Shown: positions 28,894 to 38,643 of the stretch, piece after piece | Numbering within the stretch: the stretch's first letter is position 1 | Layout: every line of letters begins with the position of its first letter | DNA from: Streptococcus parasanguinis | GTDB lineage: Bacteria > Bacillota > Bacilli > Lactobacillales > Streptococcaceae | Assembly (NCBI RefSeq): GCF_018499505.1 | Contig: NZ_JAHDAC010000010.1 | Location: 1 to 63,947 of the forward strand | Direction of reading: 5' to 3' | Length of the DNA stretch: 63,947 bases | Notes under the pieces: model-generated | Databases searched by the model: none | Seen by the model: only the letters and a program-made list of their open reading frames with translations | What the model was told of the DNA's origin: nothing | Program-made: the position numbers and the translations under genes

Positions 28894-29625
28894 TTGAAAA
28901 ACATACAGTCTTTTGTTCGAGAGCACCCATTATGTAAGAATGCCCTCTGGCTCCTTCTTTTTGTGCCCTTATTCTTTCTCTCGCAATTCCCTCTTATCAC
29001 CATGGTTTATTCCCTTCAAGAAGGAATGGATGCAAGGTGGGTCACTATCCTCACTCTTTTGGCGACAGTGGCAGTACTCTTTGTTTTTTATAGGGTCATC
29101 AAGATGAGCCCTCTGGAGAACTTAGATGTTCGGGTCATAACCTGGCCGGCTCTGGGGAGAAATTTTCTTTTTCTTCTCTTGTTGATGGCTAATAACCTGC
29201 TAGCCTATCCCTTGTTGAAACAAGAGGCAGGTGGTACGACGGCAAACCAAGCGGCTCTGAATGAACTACAATCTCATGCTCCTTTTCTTGCTATGGGAAT
29301 GGTCGTGATCCTTGTCGCTCCGATTCTAGAAGAGCTGCTCTGTCGGGCCATCATCCCTCATTTGATCTTTCGAGGGGCAGAATCGATCGGTTACTTAGCC
29401 GGTGCTCTCTTTTTTACTTACTTGCATGGACCGAGTACCCTAGGGGAATGGGTAGCTTACGGAGGCATGTCCTTGATCTTAACTTGGGTGGCTTATCGCT
29501 ACCAGCGGATCGAGTATAGCATCTGTCTCCATATGACCTTGAATGCGCTAGCTTATTATTATCCAGCTGTATTCCTCCTTTGTTTATTGCCGGTATCGAG
29601 AGTTTTCTTCCATGATAAATTATGA
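28894..29625 (+). CDS. CPBP family intramembrane metalloprotease
   Basis: A 243-residue CAAX protease/bacteriocin-processing (Abi) family membrane protein with 6-7 hydrophobic segments. The three zinc motifs are present: EELLCR (near 148), FTYLH (near 172) and HMTLN (near 213). Relatives process or protect against peptides; no bacteriocin gene lies nearby, so the substrate is unknown. The start is TTG 28894 with AGAGG upstream. Confidence 0.85.
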   Translation: MKNIQSFVREHPLCKNALWLLLFVPLFFLSQFPLITMVYSLQEGMDARWVTILTLLATVAVLFVFYRVIKMSPLENLDVRVITWPALGRNFLFLLLLMANNLLAYPLLKQEAGGTTANQAALNELQSHAPFLAMGMVVILVAPILEELLCRAIIPHLIFRGAESIGYLAGALFFTYLHGPSTLGEWVAYGGMSLILTWVAYRYQRIEYSICLHMTLNALAYYYPAVFLLCLLPVSRVFFHDKL

Positions 29626-29643
29626 TAAAATGGTAGGTACCAA

Positions 29644-29744
29644 TGAGTTTTGATGCAGAACCTTCGTACAGAAGGTCAGAAAAATAAGCAATCCGTATGG
29701 AGAATGAACTCAGAGGTTTAGAACATTTGTTCTAGCCTCTTTTG
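29644..29744 (+). promoter_or_regulatory. Structured leader with terminator upstream of folP
   Basis: TGAGTT (29644-29649) pairs with AACTCA (29707-29712), enclosing a hairpin ACCTTC/GAAGGT (29660-29676) and a small TCC/GGA hairpin, a three-way-junction shape. A terminator follows directly (AGAGG...CCTCT with inner AGAAC/GTTCT, then TTTTG, 29712-29744) and shares base 29712 with the closing stem. It does not match the THF riboswitch sequence I know. Confidence 0.5.
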
Positions 29745-29762
29745 TTCGCAATCATGCTGTAG

Positions 29763-30737
<975 letters not shown>

Positions 30738-32048
30738 ATGAAGACAAAAGAACATCAGTTGGATCTTCGTTGGCTAGAAGCCTATCGTTCCCAAGATCCA
30801 CATTTCGGTTTGGAGCGCATGGAAGCTCTCTTGGCGTTGAGAGGAAATCCTCACCTAGACTGTCGGGTCATTCATGTTGCGGGGACCAATGGCAAAGGCT
30901 CTACCATTGCTACCTTGTCCCAACTCTTGAGGCAGGCAGGTTTTCGCGTTGGAGTCTTTACCTCTCCTTATCTGATCCATTACAATGACCAAATCACCAT
31001 TAATGGCGAAGCCATTTCGGATCAAGACCTGCAGGCCTACCTGGATAGTTACCAGCAGCTCCTGCAAGCTGAAGAATCAAGGGTCATCTTTCAAGGTTTG
31101 ACTGAATTTGAAGTGATGACGGCGATCGCCTATGATTATTTTGCTCACGAGGAGCTGGATTATGTGATCATGGAAGTCGGTATGGGGGGACGACTAGACA
31201 GTACCAATGTCTGTCAGCCTGTTCTGACGGCGATCACTTCGATTGGCTTGGATCATGTCGCCCTTTTGGGGCCAGATCTGGCTTCCATCGCCCGTGAGAA
31301 GGCTGGTATCATTAAGCCAGGAATTCCTCTGGTTCTAGGGAAATTAGAAGCAGAAGCCAGCCAAGTCATTGAAGGTATTGCGATTCAGAAGCAGGCACCG
31401 ATAACAGCCTATGACAGAGATTACCAAGTTGAGCTAGAGGACTCTTGTCTATCGGGCCAATCCTTTTCTTATCACAGTTCCAAAAGAGAAAAAGCCTCTT
31501 ATCAAGTAGCACTCTTAGGACATCACCAGGCCAGAAATGCAGCTCTTGCTATCAGTATCTGTGATGTACTTTTTGAAAGAGAAGGGCGTGAACTCTTGTC
31601 AAGAGAGTTAGTGGATGAGGCCTTGCATCAAGTCGTCTGGCCTGGCCGGATGGAAGTGGTATCGCAAAATCCCATGATCTTGCTAGATGGGGCCCATAAC
31701 CCCCATGCCGTTGCGCCCTTGATCGCAAGTCTTCGGGAACTGTTCCCAAGTCAAAAAAAGACCATTCTTTTTACCTGCATCCGGACCAAAGCCTTAGAAG
31801 AGATGCTCATTCAGTGGCAGGAACTGGAAAATAGTCGCTTGATCCTCACGACCTTTGAAGATCCAAGAGCCTATTCTCAAGAAGAGATAAGAGCTGCTGC
31901 GAAAAAGCATCAGCTTGAGGAAGTCAACTGGCAAGAGTTTCTACAAAACTGGCAAGCTGAAGGCAATGAGCTCCTCATTGTAACGGGGTCGCTCTACTTC
32001 CTTAGCCAGGTACGACCTTATTTATTAAAAACAGAAAAATCCAACTAG
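30738..32048 (+). CDS. folC: Dihydrofolate synthase/folylpolyglutamate synthase
   Basis: Adds glutamate to dihydropteroate and to folates, using ATP. 436 residues. The P-loop is [10 protein letters not shown] (near 48-57), then FTSPYL, an omega-type [16 protein letters not shown] (near 138-153), the [10 protein letters not shown]-terminal-domain motif (near 317), and a Lys-containing [14 protein letters not shown] 30738 directly abuts the folP stop. Second gene of the sul operon. Confidence 0.94.
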   Translation: MKTKEHQLDLRWLEAYRSQDPHFGLERMEALLALRGNPHLDCRVIHVAGTNGKGSTIATLSQLLRQAGFRVGVFTSPYLIHYNDQITINGEAISDQDLQAYLDSYQQLLQAEESRVIFQGLTEFEVMTAIAYDYFAHEELDYVIMEVGMGGRLDSTNVCQPVLTAITSIGLDHVALLGPDLASIAREKAGIIKPGIPLVLGKLEAEASQVIEGIAIQKQAPITAYDRDYQVELEDSCLSGQSFSYHSSKREKASYQVALLGHHQARNAALAISICDVLFEREGRELLSRELVDEALHQVVWPGRMEVVSQNPMILLDGAHNPHAVAPLIASLRELFPSQKKTILFTCIRTKALEEMLIQWQELENSRLILTTFEDPRAYSQEEIRAAAKKHQLEEVNWQEFLQNWQAEGNELLIVTGSLYFLSQVRPYLLKTEKSN

Positions 32049-32056
32049 GAGATGAT

Positions 32057-32611
32057 ATGGATACAAAGAAAATTGAAGAAGCAGTGAAAATGATCATCGA
32101 GGCAGTCGGTGAAGATGAGAACCGTGAGGGACTTCAGGAAACGCCGACCCGCATTGCAAAGATGTACCAAGAAATCTTTGCAGGACTAGGGCAGACAGCA
32201 GAAGAGCACCTGTCTAAATCATTTGAAATCATTGATAACAATATGGTGGTCGAGAAGGATATCTTCTTCCATTCCATGTGTGAGCATCACTTTTTACCAT
32301 TTTATGGAAAAGTGCACATTGCCTACATTCCAAATGGCCGTGTGGCTGGGCTTTCAAAACTGGCTCGTACGGTCGAGGTTTATGCTAAAAAACCACAGAT
32401 TCAGGAACGTTTGACGGTAGAAATCGCAGATGCATTGATGGAATATCTTGGAGCACAAGGAGCACTTGTCTGGGTAGAAGCAGAGCATATGTGTATGAAC
32501 ATGCGTGGTGTCCGTAAACCTGGGACCGCTACAGTGACAACTGCTGCGCGTGGATTGCTTGCGACAGATAAAGACTTGAAAAATGAAGCCTATAAACTCA
32601 TGGGCCACTAA
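32057..32611 (+). CDS. folE: GTP cyclohydrolase I
   Basis: Converts GTP to dihydroneopterin triphosphate, the first folate step. 184 residues. Zinc ligands are in [10 protein letters not shown] (Cys and His, near 74-83) and in the later MCMNMRGV (Cys near 145), and the [13 protein letters not shown] loop is present. It is the third gene of the folP-folC-folE-folBK operon, 8 nt after folC. An AGGAG ribosome site is visible. Confidence 0.95.
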   Translation: MDTKKIEEAVKMIIEAVGEDENREGLQETPTRIAKMYQEIFAGLGQTAEEHLSKSFEIIDNNMVVEKDIFFHSMCEHHFLPFYGKVHIAYIPNGRVAGLSKLARTVEVYAKKPQIQERLTVEIADALMEYLGAQGALVWVEAEHMCMNMRGVRKPGTATVTTAARGLLATDKDLKNEAYKLMGH

Positions 32612-32636
32612 TGGCTGGCTATAAGAGGTGAAGAGA

Positions 32637-33446
32637 GTGGATCAATTACGGATCAAGGACTTAGAGGTATACGCCTATCATGGTGTTTTTCCAGCAGAAA
32701 AAGAATTAGGACAACGCTTTGTCCTAGACCTATGGGTGGATTATGAGATGACTCGTGCTGCCCGTACAGGAGATTTGGAAGCTTCGATCCATTATGGGAT
32801 CTTGGCGGAACAGTTGACCGAGTGGATGCAGGCAGAAAAGATCGATCTGATTGAAACAGTGGCCTTTCAATTGGTTCAAAAGATTTTCGAAAGCTATGCC
32901 TTCGTAGAAAAAGTTCGTCTGGAGTTGAAAAAACCTTGGGCTCCTGTTCCCTTGCCACTCGAGACTTGTTCGGTGACAATCGAACGGGAGAAAAAACGGG
33001 CCTTTATTGGGCTTGGCACCAATATGGGAGATAAACAACTGCAACTAGAGACGGCGCTAGAAAAACTCAAGGATCGAGGCATTCGCCTTCTTCAGACATC
33101 CACAAGGATTGAAACAGAACCTTGGGGAGGAGTGGAGCAGGACACCTTTTTGAATCAGGTGGCAGAAGTTGAAACTTGGATGACCCCAGAGGATTTACTA
33201 GAGACCTTACTGGCCATTGAGCAGGAAATGGGACGTGTTCGTGAGGTCAAGTGGGGGCCACGTGTGATTGATTTAGATCTGCTCTATATAGATGACACCA
33301 TTTGTTACAGTCCGAGCTTGATCTTGCCGCATCCTTATGTGGCAGAACGTGCCTTTGTCCTAGAGTCTTTGAATGAAATTGCTCCTCATTTTGTGGACCC
33401 TGTTCAAAGAAAGCCCATTCGCCAATTATGGGAGGCTGTCAAATAG
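32637..33446 (+). CDS. folBK: Bifunctional dihydroneopterin aldolase/HPPK (SulD-type)
   Basis: A natural fusion of FolB (residues 1-115; [18 protein letters not shown]) and FolK (about 120-269; [39 protein letters not shown]). It catalyses two consecutive steps before dihydropteroate synthase. 269 residues. GTG 32637 ([16 protein letters not shown]) fits AGAGG 9 nt upstream and the known S. pneumoniae SulD start better than GTG 32628. Last gene of the folate operon. Confidence 0.92.
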   Translation: MDQLRIKDLEVYAYHGVFPAEKELGQRFVLDLWVDYEMTRAARTGDLEASIHYGILAEQLTEWMQAEKIDLIETVAFQLVQKIFESYAFVEKVRLELKKPWAPVPLPLETCSVTIEREKKRAFIGLGTNMGDKQLQLETALEKLKDRGIRLLQTSTRIETEPWGGVEQDTFLNQVAEVETWMTPEDLLETLLAIEQEMGRVREVKWGPRVIDLDLLYIDDTICYSPSLILPHPYVAERAFVLESLNEIAPHFVDPVQRKPIRQLWEAVK

Positions 33447-33467
33447 TCCCTCTTCTTTGCATCATAA

Positions 33468-33499
33468 AAAAACAATCCCTATTCGAGGGATTGTTGAGA
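33468..33499. terminator. Terminator hairpin, left arm of a 32 bp inverted pair
   Basis: AACAATCCCTATTCGAGGGATTGTT forms a hairpin behind folBK. The 32 bp here are the exact reverse complement of 33738-33769. Between the two lies the dispersed repeat. Confidence 0.8.
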
Positions 33500-33578
33500 G
33501 CGTTGAGAAACGAATCTTTAATAAAATCTAATCAATTCTTTAAAAATTATACTCGTTATAGTTATTCAATCATATTCT

Positions 33579-33716
33579 GAAACTTTCCGCCGTGAGAAAA
33601 GTGCCTGGAACAATACAGTTTCAGGCACTCGGAATTATTGAGACCTTAGGCTCAATAATTAGTCATGGAACTTCGTAGAAGTTCGCTGACATCCGTACTC
33701 ACCTAAGGAAAGTTTT
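33579..33716 (+). repeat. Three-hairpin dispersed repeat, copy A
   Basis: The ends are complementary (AAACTTTCC...GTGAG at 33580-33596 with CTCAC...GGAAAGTTT at 33698-33715). They enclose three hairpins: AGTGCCTG/CAGGCACT (33600-33629), AATTATTGAG/CTCAATAATT (33633-33660) and GAACTTC/GAAGTTC (33668-33684, extended by GTCA/TGAC). A second full copy is at 63684-63820, a shortened copy at 35391-35448, and an end fragment at 7412-7433. No open reading frame is present. Confidence 0.85.
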
Positions 33717-33737
33717 TTAATAAGACTTTGTCTTCAA

Positions 33738-33769
33738 TCTCAACAATCCCTCGAATAGGGATTGTTTTT
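33738..33769. terminator. Terminator hairpin, right arm of the 32 bp inverted pair
   Basis: AACAATCCCTCGAATAGGGATTGTT is followed by TTTTT; it is the exact reverse complement of 33468-33499. It serves the minus-strand DUF1846 gene or the plus-strand read-through. Confidence 0.8.
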
Positions 33770-33781
33770 GTTTGTCTGAGT

Positions 33782-35266
33782 TTATTTACGATACAAGCGA
33801 TCGTATTGGTAAACAGGGTCCATGGTGACGTTGATTCCGAGCTTGCGAAGGACGTTCTTGTCTTCGTCTGTCAGCATCACGGTTGAGTGGGCTTCGCTAC
33901 CTTTCAACTTGCCTAATTCTTGCATAGCAAGCTTAGCGTCTTCATTGGTCATAGCTGTAATGGCAAGGGCAATGAGGATCTCGTTTGAGTGAAGACGAGG
34001 GTTGCGGCTACCCAAATGATTGATCTTCAAGCCTTGGATGGGTTGAACGTATTCTGGCTCGATTAATTTGGTTTCTTTATCAATATGCGCCAATTTCTTG
34101 ATCGCATTGATCAAGAGGGCTGCCGTTGGACCAAAGAGATCAGAGGTTTTTCCGGTCACCATCTCGCCGTTTGGCAATTCAAGGGCCAAGGCTGGCTCCC
34201 CTGTTTCTTCTTCTTTCTGACGAGCAAGCACGGTCACTTTCCGGTCATTTGGAGTAATGCCCAAATCATTCATCAAGAGCTCAATCTTCTTGACAGCTCC
34301 TTCACCGACACGCTCGGCTTTGACATCTAAGATGGTTTGGTAATAGCGACGGATGATTTCTTGTTGCGAAGCTTCAATCGCAGCGTCATTGTCCACAATG
34401 GCAAAGCCAACCATGTTGACACCCATGTCTGTTGGAGAAGCATAAGGAGAGGTTCCTAAGATGCGTTCCAACATGCGCTTCAAGACAGGGAAGATTTCGA
34501 TATCGCGGTTGTAATTGACCGTTGTTTCTCCATAGGTTTGGAGGTGGAAGGGATCGATCATATTGACATCGTCTAGATCTGCAGTCGCTGCTTCATAAGC
34601 CAAGTTGACTGGGTGGTGCAAAGGAAGATTCCATACTGGGAAGGTTTCAAACTTAGCATAACCGGATTTGATCCCATTTAATTGGTCATGGTACATATTG
34701 GACATACACGTTGCCAGCTTACCAGAACCAGGTCCAGGAGCTGTCACAACGACCAAATTGCGGCTAGTCTTAATGTAGTCATTTTTCCCCATCCCTTCAG
34801 GAGAGATGATGTGGTCCATGTCGGTCGGATAACCCTTGATCGGATAGTGTAGATAAGAGGCGATCCCGCTCTTGTCCAGTTGTTTCCGAAAGGCGTCTGC
34901 TGCAGCTTGTCCAGCATATTGGGTGATGACGACAGAGCCTACAAAGATCCCCAATTCATTGAATTTGTCGATCAAACGTAGCACTTCCTGATCATAAGAA
35001 ATTCCTAGATCCCCACGGGCTTTCGAGTGCTCAATGTTGTTGGCATTGATGGCAATGACAATTTCCACCTGGTCGCGCAATTCTTGGAGCAGCTTGATCT
35101 TATTGTCTGGTTCGTATCCAGGGAGGACACGAGCAGCGTGGAAGTCTTCTAACATCTTACCACCAAATTCAAGATAGAGCTTACCATCGAATTGGTTGAT
35201 CCGCTCAATAATGTGGTCACGTTGCAAGTTCAAATACTTTTCAGAACTAAAAGCTTGTTTTTTCAT
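33782..35266 (-). CDS. DUF1846 family protein
   Basis: A 494-residue conserved protein (DUF1846) with no assigned reaction. A glycine-rich loop [14 protein letters not shown] (near 173-186) resembles a nucleotide-binding loop but is not a full Walker A context. It is soluble, with no signal peptide. ATG 35266 ([17 protein letters not shown]) follows AGGAG 8 nt upstream; a longer frame from 35311 has no ribosome site. Function unknown. Confidence 0.82.
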   Translation of the reverse strand: MKKQAFSSEKYLNLQRDHIIERINQFDGKLYLEFGGKMLEDFHAARVLPGYEPDNKIKLLQELRDQVEIVIAINANNIEHSKARGDLGISYDQEVLRLIDKFNELGIFVGSVVITQYAGQAAADAFRKQLDKSGIASYLHYPIKGYPTDMDHIISPEGMGKNDYIKTSRNLVVVTAPGPGSGKLATCMSNMYHDQLNGIKSGYAKFETFPVWNLPLHHPVNLAYEAATADLDDVNMIDPFHLQTYGETTVNYNRDIEIFPVLKRMLERILGTSPYASPTDMGVNMVGFAIVDNDAAIEASQQEIIRRYYQTILDVKAERVGEGAVKKIELLMNDLGITPNDRKVTVLARQKEEETGEPALALELPNGEMVTGKTSDLFGPTAALLINAIKKLAHIDKETKLIEPEYVQPIQGLKINHLGSRNPRLHSNEILIALAITAMTNEDAKLAMQELGKLKGSEAHSTVMLTDEDKNVLRKLGINVTMDPVYQYDRLYRK

Positions 35267-35390
35267 GTAAAACTCCTGTATATAAGGGAAGGGCCTGCCA
35301 CACGAATCCAAGGATGAGTGTTCAGTTTCCTACCATTTCATTCTTTCATATTATATCAGAAAACAGATGGAAGATAAAATATTCTAAGAT

Positions 35391-35448
35391 ACTTTCCTAA
35401 GGGGAGTGTGGATGCCAAGGGACTCAATGGTGACTCACGCTGGAAAGT
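35391..35448 (-). repeat. Three-hairpin dispersed repeat, internally deleted copy
   Basis: The two ends are present (ACTTTCC and GGAAAGT with the GTGAG/CTCAC-like inner parts), but the three hairpins are missing or reduced. It lies upstream of the DUF1846 gene. Confidence 0.6.
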
Positions 35449-35474
35449 TTCCAAGAGAACCTTGTTTCCCCCCT

Positions 35475-35496
35475 AAAAAAGCCCCTTACGGGGCTT
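35475..35496 (-). terminator. pepA terminator
   Basis: On the minus strand GAAGCCCC/GGGGCTT is followed by TTTTT, 16 nt after the pepA stop. Confidence 0.88.
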
Positions 35497-35511
35497 CGTG
35501 ATCGATGTTGC

Positions 35512-36576
35512 TTAATAGTGTTTGATCAAATCAACTGTAGAGCGATCCAATTTCTTAACCAATGCTTGTAAGAAAGCTTGCGCTTGTAAGAAATCATCCA
35601 TGGCATAGAGGGTTTGGTGAGAGTGGATGTAACGTGCACAGACACCAATGGTGGTTGATGGGACTCCACCATTCTTCAAGTGTGCCGCACCTGCATCGGT
35701 ACCACCTTTGGCACAATAGTATTGGAATTTGATGCCCGCTTCTTCAGCAGTAGTGAGCAAGAAATCTTTCATATTTGGTAGCATGATGTGACCTGGATCG
35801 TAGAAGCGAAGCAGTGTTCCTTCCCCAATCGCACCTTGGTCTCCAAAGACATCGGCAGCTGGCGAACAGTCTACAGCAAGGAAGATTTCAGGATCAAATT
35901 TAGTAGTTGAGGTGTGGGCTCCACGAAGTCCTACTTCCTCTTGAACGTTGGCCCCTACATAGAGTTCATTGTTTAAAGCTTGTCCAGAAAGGCTCTTGGC
36001 CAATTCGCTGACCATCAAGACACCGTAGCGGTTATCCCATGCTTTTGAGATGACGTTTTTACCATTAGCAGTGAGAATCGCAGAGCTATCTGGGACCAAA
36101 GTATCTCCAGGACGGACCCCATAGCTTTCAGCTTCGGCTTTAGAGCTAAATCCTGCATCAAAGACGATGTCGCTAATGGCAGGTACGGTTGGTCCACCTG
36201 TTCCACGTGTCAAATGAGGAGGAACAGATCCTGAAATAGCAGGGTATTCACGTCCGTCACGTGTAAAGAGTTTGAAGCGTTGGCTGCTGACGACCATCGG
36301 GTTCCAACCTCCGATTGGGACAACACGGAAAGTCCCATCAGCTTTGATTTCGCTGATCATAAAACCAACTTCGTCCATGTGAGCAGCTACTAAGATACGA
36401 GGAGCATCGGCTGCTGTTGAATGTTTGACCCCAAAGATCCCACCGAGACCATCTGTCACGATTTCGTCCACATGAGGGGTCAATTGTTGGCGCAAATAAT
36501 CCCGTACAGGAGCTTCATGACCTGAGATAGCAGGGATTTCAGTTACTTCTTTGATTTTAGAAAATAAATCAGTCAT
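35512..36576 (-). CDS. pepA: Glutamyl aminopeptidase PepA (M42)
   Basis: A metallo-aminopeptidase of family M42 releasing N-terminal Glu/Asp from peptides; cytoplasmic. 354 residues. Metal-binding motifs are visible: AAHMDEVGFM (near 64-73), KAWDNRYG (near 179), NVQEEVGLRGA (near 211), VDCSPAADV (near 235) and the C-terminal CARYIHSHQT (near 316). Monocistronic with its own terminator. Confidence 0.92.
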   Translation of the reverse strand: MTDLFSKIKEVTEIPAISGHEAPVRDYLRQQLTPHVDEIVTDGLGGIFGVKHSTAADAPRILVAAHMDEVGFMISEIKADGTFRVVPIGGWNPMVVSSQRFKLFTRDGREYPAISGSVPPHLTRGTGGPTVPAISDIVFDAGFSSKAEAESYGVRPGDTLVPDSSAILTANGKNVISKAWDNRYGVLMVSELAKSLSGQALNNELYVGANVQEEVGLRGAHTSTTKFDPEIFLAVDCSPAADVFGDQGAIGEGTLLRFYDPGHIMLPNMKDFLLTTAEEAGIKFQYYCAKGGTDAGAAHLKNGGVPSTTIGVCARYIHSHQTLYAMDDFLQAQAFLQALVKKLDRSTVDLIKHY

Positions 36577-36682
36577 AGGTTACCTTCTTTCTGATGCTAT
36601 TTTATCACTTTTTCTACAAGGATGGTAGCGTTATTATGGAAATCAGTCCCAAAAAGCGGAGGGAGAGATCTAGCCTAGACCG

Positions 36683-36711
36683 TTGTCCCTCTGCTTATTT
36701 TGTGTTACAAT
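36683..36711 (+). promoter_or_regulatory. Promoter giving a probably leaderless transcript
   Basis: TTGTCC (36683-36688), a 17 nt spacer and TACAAT (36706-36711). The expected start of transcription, 6-8 nt downstream, coincides with ATG 36719. Confidence 0.7.
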
Positions 36712-36718
36712 AGGCACT

Positions 36719-37009
36719 ATGAAAGCTAAAAAAATTATTTTGTCTAGTCTGGCTGTAGCAAGTGCAGGAGCTCTTGCGGCCGGTGTTTATAAAATTGCCA
36801 AAGATCAAAAGCGTCTCCGTACCCAAGAAGAGTTGGTAGCAGAAGTACGGGAGCAAATGGAAGCCATGGGGACGATTGCGACCCTGTATGTGGAACTCTA
36901 CGAGTCTAGTGAAGAGCGCTTAGTAGGTGGTGTCATTTTTGAAGATGAGCGCCATTACCGCTTTGTCTATGAGGATGGTCTCTTGCATTACGAAGAGGAA
37001 AAACTATGA
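36719..37009 (+). CDS. DUF4651 family protein
   Basis: A 96-residue protein with an N-terminal hydrophobic helix (IILSSLAVASAGALAAGVY) and a small soluble domain ending YRFVYEDGLLHYEEEKL; probably membrane-anchored, function unknown. No Shine-Dalgarno sequence precedes ATG 36719, which falls at the predicted transcription start. It overlaps the thioredoxin-like gene by ATGA. Confidence 0.75.
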   Translation: MKAKKIILSSLAVASAGALAAGVYKIAKDQKRLRTQEELVAEVREQMEAMGTIATLYVELYESSEERLVGGVIFEDERHYRFVYEDGLLHYEEEKL

Positions 37010-37323
37010 TTACACCAAATTCTCTAGAAGAAATTGCTTCTTATGTAGAGCAAGAGGGCAAGAAAGTCTTTGTCTTTTCAGCCGACTGGTGTGGGGATTG
37101 CCGTCATCTCAAGCCTTTTTTGCCGGAGATTGAGGCTGAAAATCCCGAATTTACCTTTATCTTGATTGACCGCGATGCCTATATGGATCTGGCGAAAGTC
37201 TGGGATGTTTATGGGATCCCTAGTTTGGTGGTTCTGGAAAAGGATAAGGAAATCGGTCGGTTTGTCAATCGGGATCGGAAAACCAAAGCGCAGATTACAG
37301 CATTCTTAGCAGGATTAAAATAG
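37006..37323 (+). CDS. Thioredoxin family protein
   Basis: A 105-residue cytoplasmic thioredoxin-fold protein with the active site SADWCGDCRHL (Cys29 and Cys32; CGDC instead of CGPC) and the cis-Pro region YGIPSLVVL (near 75). Likely a disulfide reductase; the partner is unknown. It overlaps DUF4651 by 4 nt and is followed by ytpR 9 nt later. Confidence 0.88.
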   Translation: MITPNSLEEIASYVEQEGKKVFVFSADWCGDCRHLKPFLPEIEAENPEFTFILIDRDAYMDLAKVWDVYGIPSLVVLEKDKEIGRFVNRDRKTKAQITAFLAGLK

Positions 37324-37332
37324 GAGAAAAAC

Positions 37333-37959
37333 ATGATTGTAACATACAACAAAGAACAAGTCGGCGATGTATTGATGCTGACCTTGAAAAATAGTGGAGA
37401 AGCAAAGCTCGCGGTGGAGAGAAAAGGAAAAGTGGCTCGCGTTTACCGTGAGGACAACCAAGAAACCGTTGCCTGGAATATCTTTGATGCCTCATCTTTC
37501 TTCGCCATCGAAGGCAAGGGCCAAGTCTTTTTGACAGATGAGCAAGTAGCTCGTTTAAATCAAGAATTGGAAGCAGAAGGCTTCGCAGAACGATTGGTCA
37601 ATGATCAGGAACCAAAATTTGTGGTCGGAGAAATCCTTGAAATGGTGGCCCATCCAGATAGTGACCACTTGAATATCTGCCAGGTAGCAGTTGGACCAGA
37701 CAAGACAGTTCAGATCGTAGCAGGGGCTCCAAATGCGCGAGTGGGTCTCAAGACCATTGTCGCTCTTCCAGGTGCCATGATGCCGGATGGTAGCTTGATT
37801 TTCCCAGGGGCCCTTCGTGGAGAAAAAAGCTATGGCATGATGTGCAGTCCGCGTGAATTGCACTTGCCAAATGCTCCTCAAAAACGAGGCATTATTGAAT
37901 TGGATGATGCAGAAGTAGCAGGGACACCTTTTGATCCTGCTCGTCACTGGCACGAATAA
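37333..37959 (+). CDS. ytpR: YtpR family tRNA-binding domain protein
   Basis: A 208-residue protein with an N-terminal DUF4479 region and a C-terminal EMAP-II/OB-fold tRNA-binding domain (FVVGEILEMVAHPDSDHLNICQV, near 96-118; GAPNARVG; GEKSYGMMCSPREL). It resembles the domain of PheT and MetG but stands alone. The role is not established. Third gene of the DUF4651-Trx-ytpR cluster. Confidence 0.88.
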   Translation: MIVTYNKEQVGDVLMLTLKNSGEAKLAVERKGKVARVYREDNQETVAWNIFDASSFFAIEGKGQVFLTDEQVARLNQELEAEGFAERLVNDQEPKFVVGEILEMVAHPDSDHLNICQVAVGPDKTVQIVAGAPNARVGLKTIVALPGAMMPDGSLIFPGALRGEKSYGMMCSPRELHLPNAPQKRGIIELDDAEVAGTPFDPARHWHE

Positions 37960-37966
37960 AGAGAAG

Positions 37967-37998
37967 AATCTAGGATGTTTTGGATCCTAGATTTTTTT
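37967..37998 (+). terminator. ytpR terminator
   Basis: A perfect stem AATCTAGGAT/ATCCTAGATT followed by a T-run. Confidence 0.92.
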
Positions 37999-38033
37999 GA
38001 TTTTGGTTTGTCACCTCCATTTTTTGAAATTTT

Positions 38034-38041
38034 TTCGAATA
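38034..38041 (+). promoter_or_regulatory. ComX (SigX) cin-box of ssbB
   Basis: TTCGAATA with T-rich DNA upstream, the same variant octamer as before comGA. An ACCTCC (38013-38018) upstream can pair with the GGAGGT ribosome site (38050-38055). Confidence 0.8.
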
Positions 38042-38060
38042 AATAGATAGGAGGTAAATG

Positions 38061-38456
38061 ATGTATAATAAAGTTATTTTAATTGGTCGCCTGGTGGCGG
38101 CCCCAGAATTGCATAAAACCAGCACAGACAAATCCGTTGCCCGAGTGACCGTTGCGGTCAATCGTCGTTACAAGGATCAAAACGGGGAGCGAGAGACTGA
38201 TTTTGTCAATGTCGTTGTCTGGGGGAAATTGGCTGAAACCATGGCTAGTTATGCTAGTAAAGGGAGTTTGATCTCTTTGGATGGAGAGATTCGGACGCGC
38301 CGCTACGAGAAAAATGGGGTCATGCAGTATGTGACAGAGGTCCTCTGCCAAAGTTTTCAGTTGCTAGAGAGCCGCGCTCAGCGAGCGATGCGTGAAAATA
38401 GTGGAACGGGAGATTTAGCCGATATCATCTTAGAAGAGGAAGATCTTCCCTTTTAG
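38061..38456 (+). CDS. ssbB: Competence-induced single-stranded DNA-binding protein SsbB
   Basis: A short 131-residue OB-fold SSB that protects internalised single-stranded DNA during transformation. The core is MYNKVILIGRLVAAPELHKT ... VTEVLCQSFQLLE, and the acidic tail ends EEEDLPF for partner binding. The linker is far shorter than in the housekeeping SSB. ATG 38061 is preferred over 38058 because GGAGG lies 6 nt upstream. It sits behind a cin-box and upstream of the lev genes. Confidence 0.92.
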   Translation: MYNKVILIGRLVAAPELHKTSTDKSVARVTVAVNRRYKDQNGERETDFVNVVVWGKLAETMASYASKGSLISLDGEIRTRRYEKNGVMQYVTEVLCQSFQLLESRAQRAMRENSGTGDLADIILEEEDLPF

Positions 38457-38467
38457 AAGCAAAAAGG

Positions 38468-38497
38468 AAGCTGGTTCGTTTATAGACTAGCTTTTTT
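38468..38497 (+). terminator. ssbB terminator
   Basis: AAGCTGGTT pairs with GACTAGCTT (two G-U), followed by a T-run. Confidence 0.8.
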
Positions 38498-38643
38498 GAT
38501 ACTTGCTAGGGATTTCATTCGGGAACGACTCTTTTAAAAATAAATCAAAAATATGCATCTGTACAATAAAAGCCAGCACTTTTCTTGAAAAAGTAGTAAA
38601 ATAAAGTAATATATATTCAAAATTTTCAGAAAAGGAACGGAGT

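Noticed and set aside
33782..35266. ATPase assignment for the DUF1846 protein from its Gly-rich loop
   Set aside because: The loop PGPGSGKLA lacks the Walker A Thr/Ser and no Walker B follows; function left open.
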